Origin: Chaenocephalus aceratus
Taxonomy: Eukaryota; Chordata; Actinopteri; Perciformes; Channichthyidae
DNA length: 64,000 nt
NCBI GenBank assembly: GCA_023974075.1
Contig: CM043788.1
Coordinates: 18,871,928 to 18,935,927 of the forward strand
Direction: 5' to 3'
A program made the translations under genes and the position numbers. Positions 1-10,877 of the stretch are shown one piece after another; the first letter of the stretch is position 1, and every line of letters starts with the position of its first letter. The notes beneath the pieces are model-generated. The model saw only the letters and a program-made list of their open reading frames with translations, did no database searches and was not told the DNA's origin.

Positions 1-519
1 CTTTAGTTACTTCACAGATGTGGATGAATGATGTGAAATATAATCAAGTGTTAAATCAGACTTTAGTTCCACCTGGAGTAAATCCACAAGCTACCCTGCA
101 GTATACAAAGTCATTCAGACTAGCTGCACCTTTACCAGCTTTGAGAACACTTTCATGATCAATCATTATAAAATATATCATATATATTATTCTGAAATGG
201 ACCAATCTGCACAACGACTACTTTTACTGTCTTTACTTTCACTATATTCTGATAATACTTTTCTACTTTTACTTGAGGAACCTTTTGAATGCAGGACTGT
301 TACTGTAACACTCTGGTACTTATTCCTTTACTCAAGTACAATATCTGAGTACTTATTCCACTTCTGGTAGTGTATTAGTCTGAATTGTAGCTACAAAATC
401 ACACAGAGCTGCATAAAAATATACTCACAATGGTAACAAGTGGAAAATAATATGTACTAATGTGTACAATGTAGGTCATTTTGACTACTCAAGACACCTG
501 ACTTATACATCTTCTAAGT
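1..519. other. Unannotated AT-rich flank
   Basis: No convincing coding exon, RNA gene or repeat boundary was seen. The short open frame at 155-370 is rich in Leu/Tyr/Ser with no domain and looks like a chance ORF in AT-rich DNA. If the ERV on the minus strand is intact at its 3' side, its 3' LTR would be expected here, but no TG...CA-bounded copy of the 3707-4150 LTR was recognised. Confidence 0.4.
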
Positions 520-648
520 ATTGGCTTTCAGAATATTAAACTTGTTTCGGCAAATTCAGATGATAAATACAACTTTGAAGCTTGTAACGGCATAATTACA
601 AGCAGAGAACGGACTAATGTAACATCACAGCAAGCATAACAACAGCTG
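520..648. repeat. Dispersed repeat copy, shared with 17672-17800
   Basis: About 125 bp here is nearly identical to the inner part of the inverted-repeat element at 17324-18196. Both contain the run ttggctttcagaatattaaa, an AAATTCAGATGATAAATACAA core, and a shared cacagcaNgcataacaacag end. It directly abuts the ERV pol remnant, so it is probably a fragment of the same MITE family that cut the ERV. Confidence 0.7.
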
Positions 649-1135
649 TGTGTTATGAACACATACGCAAGAATGACATCATCTGTCGCTTAGTGACAGG
701 TTTTGGCAGAGCAGCCAATGATGCAATACGCTTATCTGAAAGCGCTTTCCCCTCTCCTGAAATGACATGACCCAAAAATGTAACTGTTCTTTGTACATAT
801 TGGACTTTTTTACCATTTACCATTTACCATTTAGCCTTAACACAAACGTGTGAATGTGTAAGGTTTACCATTATATTCAAATGTGAACAAAAATTGACTG
901 TCTTTGTGTACCAGAACACTGAAAAATGCATTTGAGACATCTATGGCAGTAAAAAATGTTGCAGAGGCTGGAACCTTTGGAGTAATCAGATAAGGATTCC
1001 GGACGAGCGTGCTATGCACAGCTGCATTTACATCGTAAATCCTGGACAAATCTCCACTCGTCAGGAGGTTTTGTCTCTGTCTTTTTGACAGGAAACACTG
1101 GAATCGTTACACGGAATAATGACCCCTTGTTTAAG
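645..1135 (-). pseudogene. ERV pol fragment (reverse transcriptase), decayed
   Basis: The minus strand reads as retrovirus-like reverse transcriptase in several frames. A 5' part near 1060-1130 has a 'PVKK...EWRFVQDLR' type entry motif. The 837-1049 open frame holds 'VRNPYLITPKVPASATFF' and 'FFSVLVHKDSQFLF', matching the RT fingers region. At about 650-800 there is a thumb/connection-type motif 'TFLGHVISGEGKALSDKR' followed by 'LPKPVTKRQMMSFL'. At least one frameshift separates the first two parts, and the palm catalytic region between the second and third parts is missing. RNase H and integrase were not found, because the pol is cut at about 645 by another repeat. The wording of the motifs is closer to retroviral than to Gypsy RT. 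It is a dead remnant. Confidence 0.75.
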
Positions 1136-1789
1136 CAGAGAGGTAAACACTGGCCGAATGCCATCAACAGCTTCACGTTTCAATGGGTACGGGACGGAAC
1201 GTGGACATTAACCCTACGTCATATCTGTGAGCTGCCCAGAGTGAGTATGGCACATCTGAAAGCGCGGCAGGAAGCTCAGAGATATGAGAATTACCTCATC
1301 ATCCTCAACCAACAGCAATGTGCGCAGAACGGCTACGTTCGTGCACATTTTCATTTGATACACGTCACGTGACATAGAGTACATGACATATGCTGTGTGT
1401 GTAGGTGCCCAATCAGTGACTGACTCCCAATCTTTAACGATTGGACCCAAATCCCTCCATCTATCAGTGGGGCCCCTTGGCTAGTGAAATGTGTGGACCG
1501 CCCCTGGGATTTGACACAGTTTGTGTTGTGTGGGTGTGACGTGTGAGTGTAACAGAACCAGCAAAATCCAATACATAGTTTTAAACATGAGCTCATCATT
1601 CACACATTCTAACAGAAAAACTCTCATCATAGCATTTACACGGATCATCAACCACGTTAGCAGTACAATGCAAATGAGAAGCCTCCACACAGCAGGTGGA
1701 AAAACAAGTTGATCAGTCAAACGCAACAACGCCTGAGAATCAGGATATGTCAGCAGCCCATTGATACACATTCACCAGTTATTTATTAT

Positions 1790-2170
1790 CAAATGACAGT
1801 TTTTTGAACCATCGTAGGAGATGGCTGTCGGACTTTAAGACTCTCATTTGTGGAAAAATGAGGTCCAAGCCGAACCGGAGAATCAGATCTCTGCCCAGTA
1901 AATGTGTTGGGCAGACAGATGATAAAATAACTGTTTTTTACTGATGTGGGAATGGATGACTGTCATCACCGTTATCTTTACTCTGAAGTGGTACAGAAAC
2001 TTCTCCTTTACAGTTACCCAGAAAACCCTATTGAGTGAATACATCTACCACTAAATTTGCATTCAGGCAAATCTGCCCTTTTTACCACAGAATGTGTAGC
2101 CCCAGAATCAACCAAAAATGTAACATCAACACCCATGACTGCCAAAGTCAGTGTGGGACATTTCTTAATG
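1790..2170 (-). pseudogene. ERV aspartic protease remnant
   Basis: Read on the minus strand, about 2060-2150 encodes 'VDVTFLVDSGATHSVV', which contains the D-S-G-A-T active-site signature of a retroviral aspartic protease. About 160 nt further downstream, near 1862-1895, a 'GRDLI' motif resembles the conserved C-terminal LLGRD segment of the protease. Stops interrupt the frame between them. It lies between gag (2500-3348) and the RT fragment (645-1135) in the expected gag-pro-pol order. Confidence 0.75.
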
Positions 2171-2259
2171 CAAACATTCACTGTCATATTTCAAATATGT
2201 ACCCTCTTTAACCACAGATATGTTCTCTAATTCTTCTAATTTCTCAATAGCATGTACGA

Positions 2260-2393
<134 letters not shown>

Positions 2394-2499
2394 ACTTCCC
2401 TGGTTAGATGCTGCTGGCTGAATTTCCGTCTCGCTCAATTGGGCCCCTTCCTCCCCATCTGGTGTAGGTCAGTCTTTGTGAATGGTGGCCCCGTCCTTG

Positions 2500-3348
2500 C
2501 TGTCCCCCTCTGCCTCCACTGCCAGTGTTCTGTGAGCAGTCCCATAATCCAATGTTCAACACTTGAAACATCTTTCGTCAAATGAAGGTCTTGCTTCTCG
2601 TCCTCTGCCTCGGAAAACCTCCTCTGCCTCTGTATTGTGAGCGGCCAGCATTTTGCTTAGCTTGCGCTGTGTCTGTGAGTCCGTTGAGAAAGGCATTACT
2701 GAGGTGTGTTTCCCAAACACCTGCTTGGTCTCCTGGGGCATCGGGTTTGTTTATCCCGCTGTTGTCCCCATCTACTTGGGCCTGATGGGGGTGGACGAGC
2801 TTGGAGTTGACGCTGACTGCATGGCTGGGGCTTGTAGTGGCGGTGGAGATGGTTGAGGTGTTCCAACCGGATTGCCAGGGTTGTACGCCGGAGGAGGGAA
2901 GGGATACCCAGAGTCGAGGAGAGGTCATTCAGGCCTGCAATGGAAGGACACAGAGATGTCTGGGGTTTACATGTCTTTTGGAAATAATGTATTGTCCTTC
3001 TTTTCTTCACATTCATCTTCAACCTTAATATTTTATTTAATACCCAAGGCCAACTGCCTTTTTTTTTTACTCCCCAGTATTATAAACACTTTCTGTGAGT
3101 GTCCAGTTTTCTATAAGTATTTAACTTTAACTTTATTTTTTACCCTTCATTCTATCTTCATGTTCTTGTAATTTATTCTTTAAGTTCTTGATTTTTAATC
3201 TACTCAAAAAACCTCCCTTAGGAAATCCGAACATTTCCATCCATATATTTAATTTAGACAGACTGTCCTCACCATATTTTGCTCGCATGACATCCACAAT
3301 CGGACCCTCAGGAGGGTGTACAAACCCCCTACTCTGCTTTGCTCCCAT
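2500..3348 (-). pseudogene. ERV gag remnant (matrix start to nucleocapsid)
   Basis: On the minus strand an ATG at 3348 starts 'MGAKQSRGFV'. Gly at position 2 with Ser at position 6 is the usual N-myristoylation context of a retroviral matrix protein. This frame runs to 3133. After a gap, the frame at 2578-2928 contains 'ETHLSNAFLNGLTDTAQAK', then a basic Gly/Arg-rich stretch and 'ERCFKC', resembling the approach to a Cys-His nucleocapsid box; the box itself is broken by a stop and frameshifts. No capsid major homology region was identified with certainty. The protein appears non-functional. Confidence 0.65.
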
Positions 3349-3686
3349 AACGAAGTCTTTAAGTGTTACCAAAACACCCCGTGTTACCAAAACACTATTT
3401 TTTTCATCCGTCGATGATACAGATATCCCAAATATCCTACTTTCGAGCAGTCCCTCTCATAAATGTCATGTCGAGTTTAATTACGTTTAACTTTAAACAA
3501 TTTAGACCTATACATCTCACTGAGTATTGAAAGCCCTTTGAGTTTGTTGGATCTCGTGAAGTCAATCGGTTCCACCCCCGGCGCTGGTCCTCTCGTCCCG
3601 TACGGTTTCTGTCGAGGTAGAGGAGGATCCGAGGATCCTGGAGCGACCACCAGCGTCCGGAGGTGTCCCCAATCGAACTTGCAGAG

Positions 3687-3704
3687 ATCCTGCCGACAAC
3701 GCCA
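3687..3704 (-). other. Probable ERV primer-binding site
   Basis: On the minus strand, TGGCGTTGTCGGCAGGAT begins two bases after the putative LTR end (...ATCA). A TGG start just downstream of a CA-ended LTR is the standard position of a retroviral tRNA primer site. The tRNA was not identified. Confidence 0.5.
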
Positions 3705-3706
3705 CT

Positions 3707-4150
3707 TGATATGGAAATCTTGGACCCAACACGGCTGGAGAGTACAAGTCAAAGTGATCAAAACAAATAAATGGTGAATCGAACAGAGCTGTCTTTGTGG
3801 TTATTTATTTGAAGCTTCAAATATATGATACAATAAATATAGACACAGGTCTGACAGAGCATAGAATAGTCTGCGAGAGTGTGCGCAGTACAATGTGATA
3901 GCAGAGCTTATATAGAAAAAGAGTGGGAACGTTATAAATCTGTCTTCACACAGTCACATTGTTATTAGACATCTTCTGGCCTTGAGCTGTAGATAGCATA
4001 ACGGTTCTCAGAGTAGGGAAGTTCTTGTGTGACTGTGTGTGAGTCTCCCAGTAGCCAAAGCAGCTCTGTGGCCTTGAAGCGCCTGGGAATAAACCCAAAG
4101 GAGAGATGGAAAGGAAGAAAGAAAGCACATCTCAGGAAATGAGAAGCATT
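3707..4150 (-). repeat. Probable ERV 5' LTR (minus strand)
   Basis: In minus orientation there is a TATA box (CTATATAAGC, about 3907-3916), and roughly 100 nt further an AATAAA polyadenylation signal (3804-3809). The end ...CA at 3707 is followed directly by a TGG-type primer site and then the gag start. This U3-R-U5 order fits an LTR. The outer boundary near 4150 is a guess, because no second copy is in the window for comparison. Confidence 0.55.
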
Positions 4151-4900
4151 TGGTTTAAGTATATAAGGATATAATAAAAAATGTCCACTAAACGTTAAGT
4201 ACTTTTCAATAGCTTAGATCTAGGCAAGCGAAATTAAGGAGGAACTGTGTAAATGATGAATAACATGTGATGGTGTTTAACACGTCTGCAGTTTACCAAG
4301 TACATCCTCAGATTATGTTTGGCATTAGGTAATGTGCTGTGACCATAGCAAACAAACTAACTATCATGGTGGTGGTATTTACTTCAGACACTGTTACTTT
4401 ACTCAAGGTATCAGAAACATAAAATAACAATATACAAGTCGAGATGTTTGCTGTATACGTGAACATGAAAGTTTATTAAAACATGAACTGTAAACTTAAA
4501 AACAAAAACAAAACGAAACAAAAACGATAAAATAATTAATATTGTCGATCGGGGACGGGCAGTGTATCCTGGCTTTGACGTCTCCTCTCCTGTCTCTCCT
4601 GGCGGCCCCCTTCCCTGTCGCTTGCCAGGTTAAACCAGCGAATTATATGCTGGGATATGTCTGCATCCATCGCTGCACTCGTTATAGCGCATTTGCGCAC
4701 TGCACCTATTGTAAAACAAACACACAAAATAAGTTCTTACACTGTTCTAATACTGCTAGACTGTAGTGCCATCTACAAAGAAAGGTGATTTAGCAATGGC
4801 CAACAGAGACCAGTGACAGCCAGTGGGTGAATGTAACGTTAAGACATGCTGCACATGCAATGGGGACAGAGACCATAGAGGTGGCATTCAGAGTAGGCGT
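4151..4900. other. Spacer, nothing recognised
   Basis: No coding or repeat boundary could be supported. The short frames around 4536-4766 lack domain features. Confidence 0.4.
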
Positions 4901-5974
4901 CAGTGGCGGACAGTCAGGGGCCTGCTAAGCCAAAATTAAGACAAATATTGCATTCATACATAATATGTTAGTTTACTGTAAATGTCTGTTTTCCTTCTCA
5001 TTATCCTTCCTTCCTCGTTTTCCTTCTCGCTTTGTTTGTTAAAAAAAATTAAATAATTAAAAATAAATAAAAATGTATGAATAGTTTTAAAATAAACAAA
5101 TAGTTATTGAAATAAATTAGCTTCCTGTTAATCCCCTCTCTTCTGGGGTGATAGAACATTTCCCAGTCAGTGCAGTAGAGCAGACAATTGCTGACCGTTG
5201 CAACACATGACACGCACAAATTAATTAATCATCTAATGTGATGCCAAAAAGGCACGAGCAGTTAATCAGTCAATCACAAGCAACCGCGAATTGTACAACA
5301 GAAAGGCTTGGCTATCTTGATACTGTCAGTCACGCACACATGGAGAATACAGCCAAGGCCTGCTAGGCAGAGTTAGCATCGAAGCGTAACTGGAGGAAGG
5401 CTACAGGATGGGTAAAGGATATGTCTTACAAAATAATTTACGACACGAACATTCAACATTATTATTCATATTAGCACCTGCCAATCATTTGAGTAACACT
5501 CGACGGCTAAATTAAACAAGAATACATGCAGCGTTCTGTCGAGCAGCGCATTTGTACTAAAGCTTATTGCTGCCACGCCAGGAAAAAAAAATATCAGTAT
5601 CACGTTATAACATACAAAGTGATGTTTTTCACGTTTTAACATTTTAACTTTATAACATGAAAAATATATTGTTATCACATGATAAACATCTTGTTATAAC
5701 AATACACTTTTCATGTAATATTGTGATCCTGATCAGGGTTTCTTTCTGACTAGGCAGTAACAGGCTTCCGTACATTTGTATGTGCAACATGTTGCAAAAT
5801 GTAAAACTTGGTTTGTGTTTGATTAAACTTGGTAGGGCTACCGAGTTTTAAATGTTGTGTCAAAATGCTTGAAAAGTGTGCGTTTAAATGCTAAAACGAT
5901 ACAATTGATTTTTAGTCCTATAAAACATAAATCGTCATTGAAGGCCTAACCATAAAACCCCTGGCCCGCCAATG
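4901..5974. mobile_element. hAT-like non-autonomous element, CAGTGGCGG termini
   Basis: The left end CAGTGGCGGACAGTCAGGGG is matched by an inverted right end (CCCCTGGCCCGCCAATG). Flanking 8-mers GTAGGCGT and ATGGGCAT agree at 5 of 8 positions, fitting an old 8-bp target duplication. No transposase frame is present. The termini resemble the element at 14649-15690. Confidence 0.5.
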
Positions 5975-6102
5975 ATGGGCATAGTGTAAAAACAAATAGA
6001 AAAACTTTGCAGCACATGCAAACACATAGATGGAAAGTGAAAGACTTACAAGGTAGTGATTGACAGGCTCAGGGAGTCTTGTGAAACAAAGTGCTTACAA
6101 GA

Positions 6103-8911
6103 TTAAGGTAATAGATTCAGTTCCAAGAGAACAAACTGTTGCTTAAACTGTACCTGTAGGATAGAAGTGTCTGTTAAATGAGAAGATGGAAATTGAGTGA
6201 ATGCAATCTAATTCAACTAGGCCAATCTAATTCTTTTTACACCATTATGATGAAATAAACATTTGGAAAGACACTTACGGAAAAGAACGATTTTCATGGC
6301 CATTTTATTGAAGGCCCTTTTGCCGTTTACTCCCTTCCAATTGATCCTGCGTGCCACGGTGCAGGTAATCATTCTTGCCAGAATATTCCACACAACCCTC
6401 TTAGTGTCCACCCCTCCAACAGAGGAGAGCGAAGTCGCCTAGGTGGAGAATGGAAACTGAACTGAATATACATGTCAACCTTACTGCAACAAACTCAAAG
6501 ACAAACAAGGCTAACATTTTGTATTGAGCATATGAAAACATGTCCCATAAAAATACTTACAAGATTTGTCTTCATTCTTTCGTTTAGAGGGTTGCGGAGC
6601 CCCTCTTTGAACCGCTCCAATTCCCCATCGCTGTCGAGGGGGAATTGGAACTCTTCGGGCATCTCGTAGGTTGGGGCATGCAGGCCTGATCCTACTTTCG
6701 CCATCAAAATGTTTAAAGTTCCTGCTAACTGGTTGACCTGCTGCTTAATATTTTCTAGCAGCAACAGGCCATGCAGCTCTGCAGCTGAAATAATGTAGGA
6801 AAATAAAGATATTTATAGGGTAAGACCATATAATGCTTAGTCAGTTAATAGAATTTTGATATCACTCCTAAATTAAAAACTTAGCCTAACCATTCAAAAT
6901 ATACTAGTATAGGGGAAATGTGTGTGGGTTGGATTCACAGAGTAACTCAAGATACAATACTATCACGATTTGTCTTACCTGTGCAGGGAATCGGCCACTA
7001 TCACCCCCAACCCTAAATGTGGGCCTGAAGACATGCTCATTTCTGGGTGTTGTGGGCCCCATTAATTTTGTGAAATGACCCCTGCCTCCTTGGTCCCGAC
7101 CGTCGCTGGCTATTTGGCAAAAGGCAAATCAATAGTGATTAGCAGATTATAAATAAATAAGAAAAGAAATTGGCAACACAAACATATAAACTAAAAGACT
7201 GTAATACTTATAAGTCAGGTTTAAGAAATATACAGTATTTATATGTTTTTGTATTCCACAGGGTGCACCCATCATTTGTCTCGCATTGAATTAAAGGATT
7301 TATAGGTTCAACAAAAAAAATATTCTTACAGTATAGCTTTGCATATGTACATACAGTGGGGAAAATAAGTATTCAACGCATCAACATTTTTGTCAGTAAA
7401 CGTATTTCCAATATGGCTATTCACAGAAAATGTTGACCAGACTTTGGTATTTACTCAAGAAATCCTGAGTAAATACCAATGTCTTGTCAATATTTCCTAT
7501 GAATAACCGCATTGGAAATATGTTTACTGAAACAAAATTATGCATTAAATACTTTTTTTCCCCACTGTATACTGGTCGACATACTTCATGATGCCATTGA
7601 TTTTGGTAGTGTGTGGGCCTAAAATTGAGAATGATGTATTAGAATAGTTCCATGTACACTTCAGGATATGTATTTGCACTAAAAACTCACCATTTAATGT
7701 GGACAATTCAGGGTAACTGAAATCTGGACTCATAAATGGTGGATGTCTTTCAGGTGGAGTAACTGTGAAAATGCCATTGCCTAATAGATGGTGGACATCA
7801 ACGGAAAGCGAGAAAAAGAGAGGCAGTGTTGGCAATAGGCAGGAACAGGACTTGCAGTGGCACAGCACAAAGTAATCAACATATATAAGTGTATACGATA
7901 AATACATCAACAGCATACAGTTGAATCGCCATCTCTCTTAAACTCTTTCAACAAAAATCAGCAAGGGGTATTTATTGCAGGACTGTTGTAATAGACTGCA
8001 TTAGCTTTCCCTAGATGTACCTAATAAACTGGCATATAAGTGTGTGTGTGGTTGCATACACAAACACACACACACATCTTTATATATATTTTATACATAC
8101 ATTTATGAACCTGTTACATTAGGCTGAAACTTCTTACCAGTTAATGTCTCACCCACAGACCCCAGACGCCTTGTGTTCCAGCTGATGTCGTTTAGGTGGT
8201 GTTGGTCATGAGAATTGGCAGCTAATGGAACATATAGAAACATATCAACATATAGAAACGAAACGTGAGTGTGTGTGGAGCCATGAGTGGCCACCATTAA
8301 AGGAGCCATGAAAGGTAAACTTACAGATGCAGGGTTGTTGTGGTGGTGGTCGTTGGTGGTCCTGAGAATTGGCAGCTAATGGAACATATAGAAACATATC
8401 AACATATATAAACGAAACGTGAGTGTGTGTGGAGCCATGAACGGCCACCATTAAAGGAGCCATGAAAGGTAAACTTACAGATGCAGGGTTGTTGTGGTGG
8501 TGGTCGTTGGTGGTCCTGAGAATTGGCAGCTAATGGAACATATAGAAACATATCAACATATATAAACGAAACGTGAGTGTGTGTGCAATAAAACTAATAA
8601 AAAAAAACACTGGAGTGCCACCAATAGTGGATTCATCATAGTTAGACTTACTGAAGCAGGGTGGTGGGATGAAGGGTAACGTCGCCGCATTTTGCGGAAT
8701 AACACCCCTCGTTTTTTGGGCCACCGGCTCAGAGTCAGTGTCTGATTCGTAGGTTGGGTATCTAGTCAAAACACATGTAATATTTGAGTGACAAGAAACA
8801 ATAGTTCTATTATAACCAATAACTGTAACTATTGTGTGCATACTTTTTTTCCCTCCGTTTTCGTTTTCGGGGCTGGTCCTCCAGCTTCAGACTGGAGACC
8901 AGCAGTGCCAT
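6103..8911 (-). CDS. Ten-exon gene, DUF4806-like protein (predicted 336 aa)
   Basis: Minus-strand exons by splice signals: 8844-8911 (ATG at 8911), 8652-8761, 8479-8529, 8325-8375, 8138-8221, 7691-7762, 6979-7109, 6561-6776, 6279-6438 and 6103-6170 (stop at 6103-6105). Every intron is GT-AG (for example CAG|GTAAGAC, CTT|GTAAGTA, TTTTCACAG|TT), all phases agree, and the total is 1011 nt without an internal stop. The N-terminus has a basic NLS-like PRKRKRRE followed by an acidic YESDTDSEP linker. The middle is Pro/Gln-rich, built from a repeated 51-nt exon. The C-terminal part has a helical 'LLLENIKQQVNQLAG', then 'FPLDSDGELERFKEGL' and 'INWKGVNGKRAFNKMAMK', the pattern I know from fish DUF4806 proteins. 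Function is unknown; nuclear location is inferred from the NLS. The ATG exon, the acceptor at 6776 and the last exon are the weakest calls. A Tc1-type MITE sits in an intron. It may be a host gene or a transposon-borne gene. Confidence 0.6.
7354..7567. mobile_element. Tc1/mariner MITE
   Basis: A 214-bp element with inverted ends CAGTGGGGAAAATAAGTATT and ...TACTTTTTTTCCCCACTG, flanked by TA on both sides. The inner sequence continues the inverted match (TCAGTAAACGTATTTCCAAT against ATTGGAAATATGTTTACTGA). It lies in the intron between the exons 7691-7762 and 6979-7109 of the DUF4806-like gene. Confidence 0.9.
8130..8600. repeat. Tandem 154-bp repeat containing duplicated exons
   Basis: Three copies of a unit carry the acceptor CATTAG|CTGCC. 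Its exon starts at 8529, 8375 and 8221, exactly 154 bp apart. The first two copies each encode an identical 51-nt exon. The third diverges after about 14 nt and encodes an 84-nt exon. All are phase 1-1, so duplication keeps the reading frame. Introns are duplicated with the exons (shared GAAACATATCAACATATA stretch). Confidence 0.9.
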
Positions 8912-9100
8912 TATTCAAATACTCCTTTAATTGTTATGTTGCTTCAATGAAGTCACCTAGTTTGATGAAAGAACATGACAGTTATCACCAACTAGAAGAC
9001 CCAAAATTGGCCATAGCTGCACATTTGATCTCTTGAAGAGTGGCAGACCGTCTATACCAACCTGAAGTCTTAAACAACAACCATCTACCAATTTGTCCTT

Positions 9101-9577
9101 CTACTGACACAGTGTCTTACTAAGGGCTGACACAATGCCAAAGTAATGATAGAGACCATTACATAGCTCCTTCACAGTATACACTGTTCTGGTCCGTAAC
9201 AGGGTTCTTGCATCCCTTGGCAACTCAGGGTGATACATTGTTAAAATGGCCAAGAGAGCAGTAATTGCAATATGGGAAACCCCATAGTTTAAGGCCCAGT
9301 TGGATAGGCGACTGTTGAGGTTCTCAGGTTCCTCACAGTCAGAGATTGCTCCCAGACTGTTGGTGTCATCATAATCACCTTGACACCTGTCCTCTGATAC
9401 AGGGCCCATAGCTGCTAAGGGGTCCAATATAACTGCTGAACCTTCAGGTTGTAACCAAGTAGAAGCACCATCATCAGGTGGCAATCGTGCAGTTTCTTTG
9501 GAAGGTAGTGTGACTGCACGCACACCCTCACCAATATCCCTCAGCCTCACCTTTACTAACGTAATGTTGTAAATCAT
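9101..9577 (-). CDS. Coding exon of transposon-associated type (LxxWAxxxxxxHxAxxxLLxIL)
   Basis: A 158-codon open frame. Its first 80 residues are acidic with no domain. Residues about 88-150 contain 'LSNWALNYGVSHIAITALL', 'HPELPRDARTLL' and 'LYHYFGIVSAL'. I recognise this module from the N-terminus of multi-copy animal proteins that look transposon-encoded; the recollection is not verified here. A donor CCTTA|GTAAGAC at 9108 follows the last motif, so the natural product probably continues in another exon. Phase at that donor (1 nt over) does not fit the first exons of the DUF4806-like gene downstream, so the two are probably separate transcripts or one has lost exons. Its 5' limit is uncertain. 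No downstream transposase catalytic region was found in the window. Confidence 0.5.
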   Translation of the reverse strand: MIYNITLVKVRLRDIGEGVRAVTLPSKETARLPPDDGASTWLQPEGSAVILDPLAAMGPVSEDRCQGDYDDTNSLGAISDCEEPENLNSRLSNWALNYGVSHIAITALLAILTMYHPELPRDARTLLRTRTVYTVKELCNGLYHYFGIVSALSKTLCQ

Positions 9578-10455
9578 TCAGGGTAACTTATGCCCACCAA
9601 GATCAGTAAAAAGCAAATACTTGAAATATAAAATATACAAATTGAAACGTAAGATTTAATACGCATGTGGGGATGGAAACATACTCGCATAAGTCATTTA
9701 TATCGACGTCTAAGTTTACTACAAGTTAAACATATTTTTGTGTGTTACCAAGTTTAATGCCGAATTGAGTCTTCAGCAAACCACTCTCCTGCCATCTGAG
9801 CCCGCCTTTAAAAGCACAATGCCTCCACTCACATTAACGTCACTATTTGAATAAAAGTTCAATATTAAAGTTATACGTTAATCCTGCTTTTTTTTTTTCT
9901 TGACATACTGTTCCACCGTTAAATTAATATTAATTCTTCAAGGCTGTAACTTGCTCGGCTATCCTATCCACTGGCTAACGCTAACGTTAGCTTATCTAAA
10001 CTATGATCAACTAACAAGAGTTTTGACAAAAAAGTTCAGCATTTTGAGTCACTTGCGTATCAATCGACACATACATACACATATAATACATATATATACC
10101 AACCACAAATACAAAATTAGAACAAAAATGTTGGCTATACTTACTTGAGTTGATCATTCTTGAGTGAATTTGCCGCCTGTGAACGTTGGCTGTGAAAGCT
10201 CAGAGTAGGCTACTTGGATTGGATAGTGGGCATTAGCGTAATGAACAAATATTAATCTATCGTTTAATATTTAATTCAATCGTACAATGCCACATTACTG
10301 TAGGAGACTATTTTTTGTGTAAGTTTTTAGTTTTCAATGTTATATTTTATTTTATTTTAATGTTTCAATTCAATAATCAAAGAAATATATGAAGACGTTA
10401 CACCCCCATATTATTTTTGATTTGTTCCATTCCAATGATTTCTGGCGCTTGCGGC
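9578..10455. other. AT-rich spacer with a possible 5' exon
   Basis: Mostly AT-rich without domains. On the minus strand, ATGATCAACTCAA|GTAAGTAT (10157 down to 10138) has the look of a short first exon with a strong donor that could feed the 9101-9577 exon, but a matching acceptor was not proved. Confidence 0.25.
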
Positions 10456-10459
10456 TCAA

Positions 10460-10645
10460 ATACGTATTACGGATCTGGGCCAAATCTGTAAACCAGCAAA
10501 AATACTGCACTGCTTGCAAATGGAATGTTTAGGCTGAAAGCTCTATCTGGTGCGGATCTGGCCCACAGTCAAAAAACGTGTGTGAGCTACAAACGGATCT
10601 AAAGGCTTTCGTGCGGATCCGGCCCAAAAGTAATTGCTATCTGGG
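10460..10645. repeat. Clustered GGATCYGG(G/C)CC repeats
   Basis: Variants of one motif occur within about 170 bp: ACGGATCTGGGCCAAATCTG, GCGGATCTGGCCCACAGTC and GCGGATCCGGCCCAAAAG. Such clustering of short degenerate motifs is typical of subterminal repeats of large DNA transposons (established for CACTA/EnSpm-type elements). The parent element is not identified. Confidence 0.4.
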
Positions 10646-10877
10646 TCAGCCATCTCTCGAGTTTTTTTTTCAAATCAGCAGCTCTTTCCCTGCTATATTT
10701 GATGATCGATACAAATATTTGTTACCACAAGTTCTTAATAAAAGTGACACTGTTGGACTCGGTACTAGTTTGACTGCTACCAAAAAATAAAATTAATTAC
10801 TTTTACTGTGTACTTTATGAGTAGCCTACCTGCCTACCAGGCCTACCTGCCTATCAGCCTTCCATCTGTGCACAAAC

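Noticed and set aside
1085..1771. Short ORFs on both strands near 1.1-1.8 kb
   Set aside because: Overlap the decayed ERV; no additional pol domain could be confirmed in them.
8103..8463. Apparent ORFs 'MAPLMVA..HGSTHTHVSF' on the minus strand
   Set aside because: They run through introns of the 154-bp tandem repeat; the splice-consistent frame is a different one.
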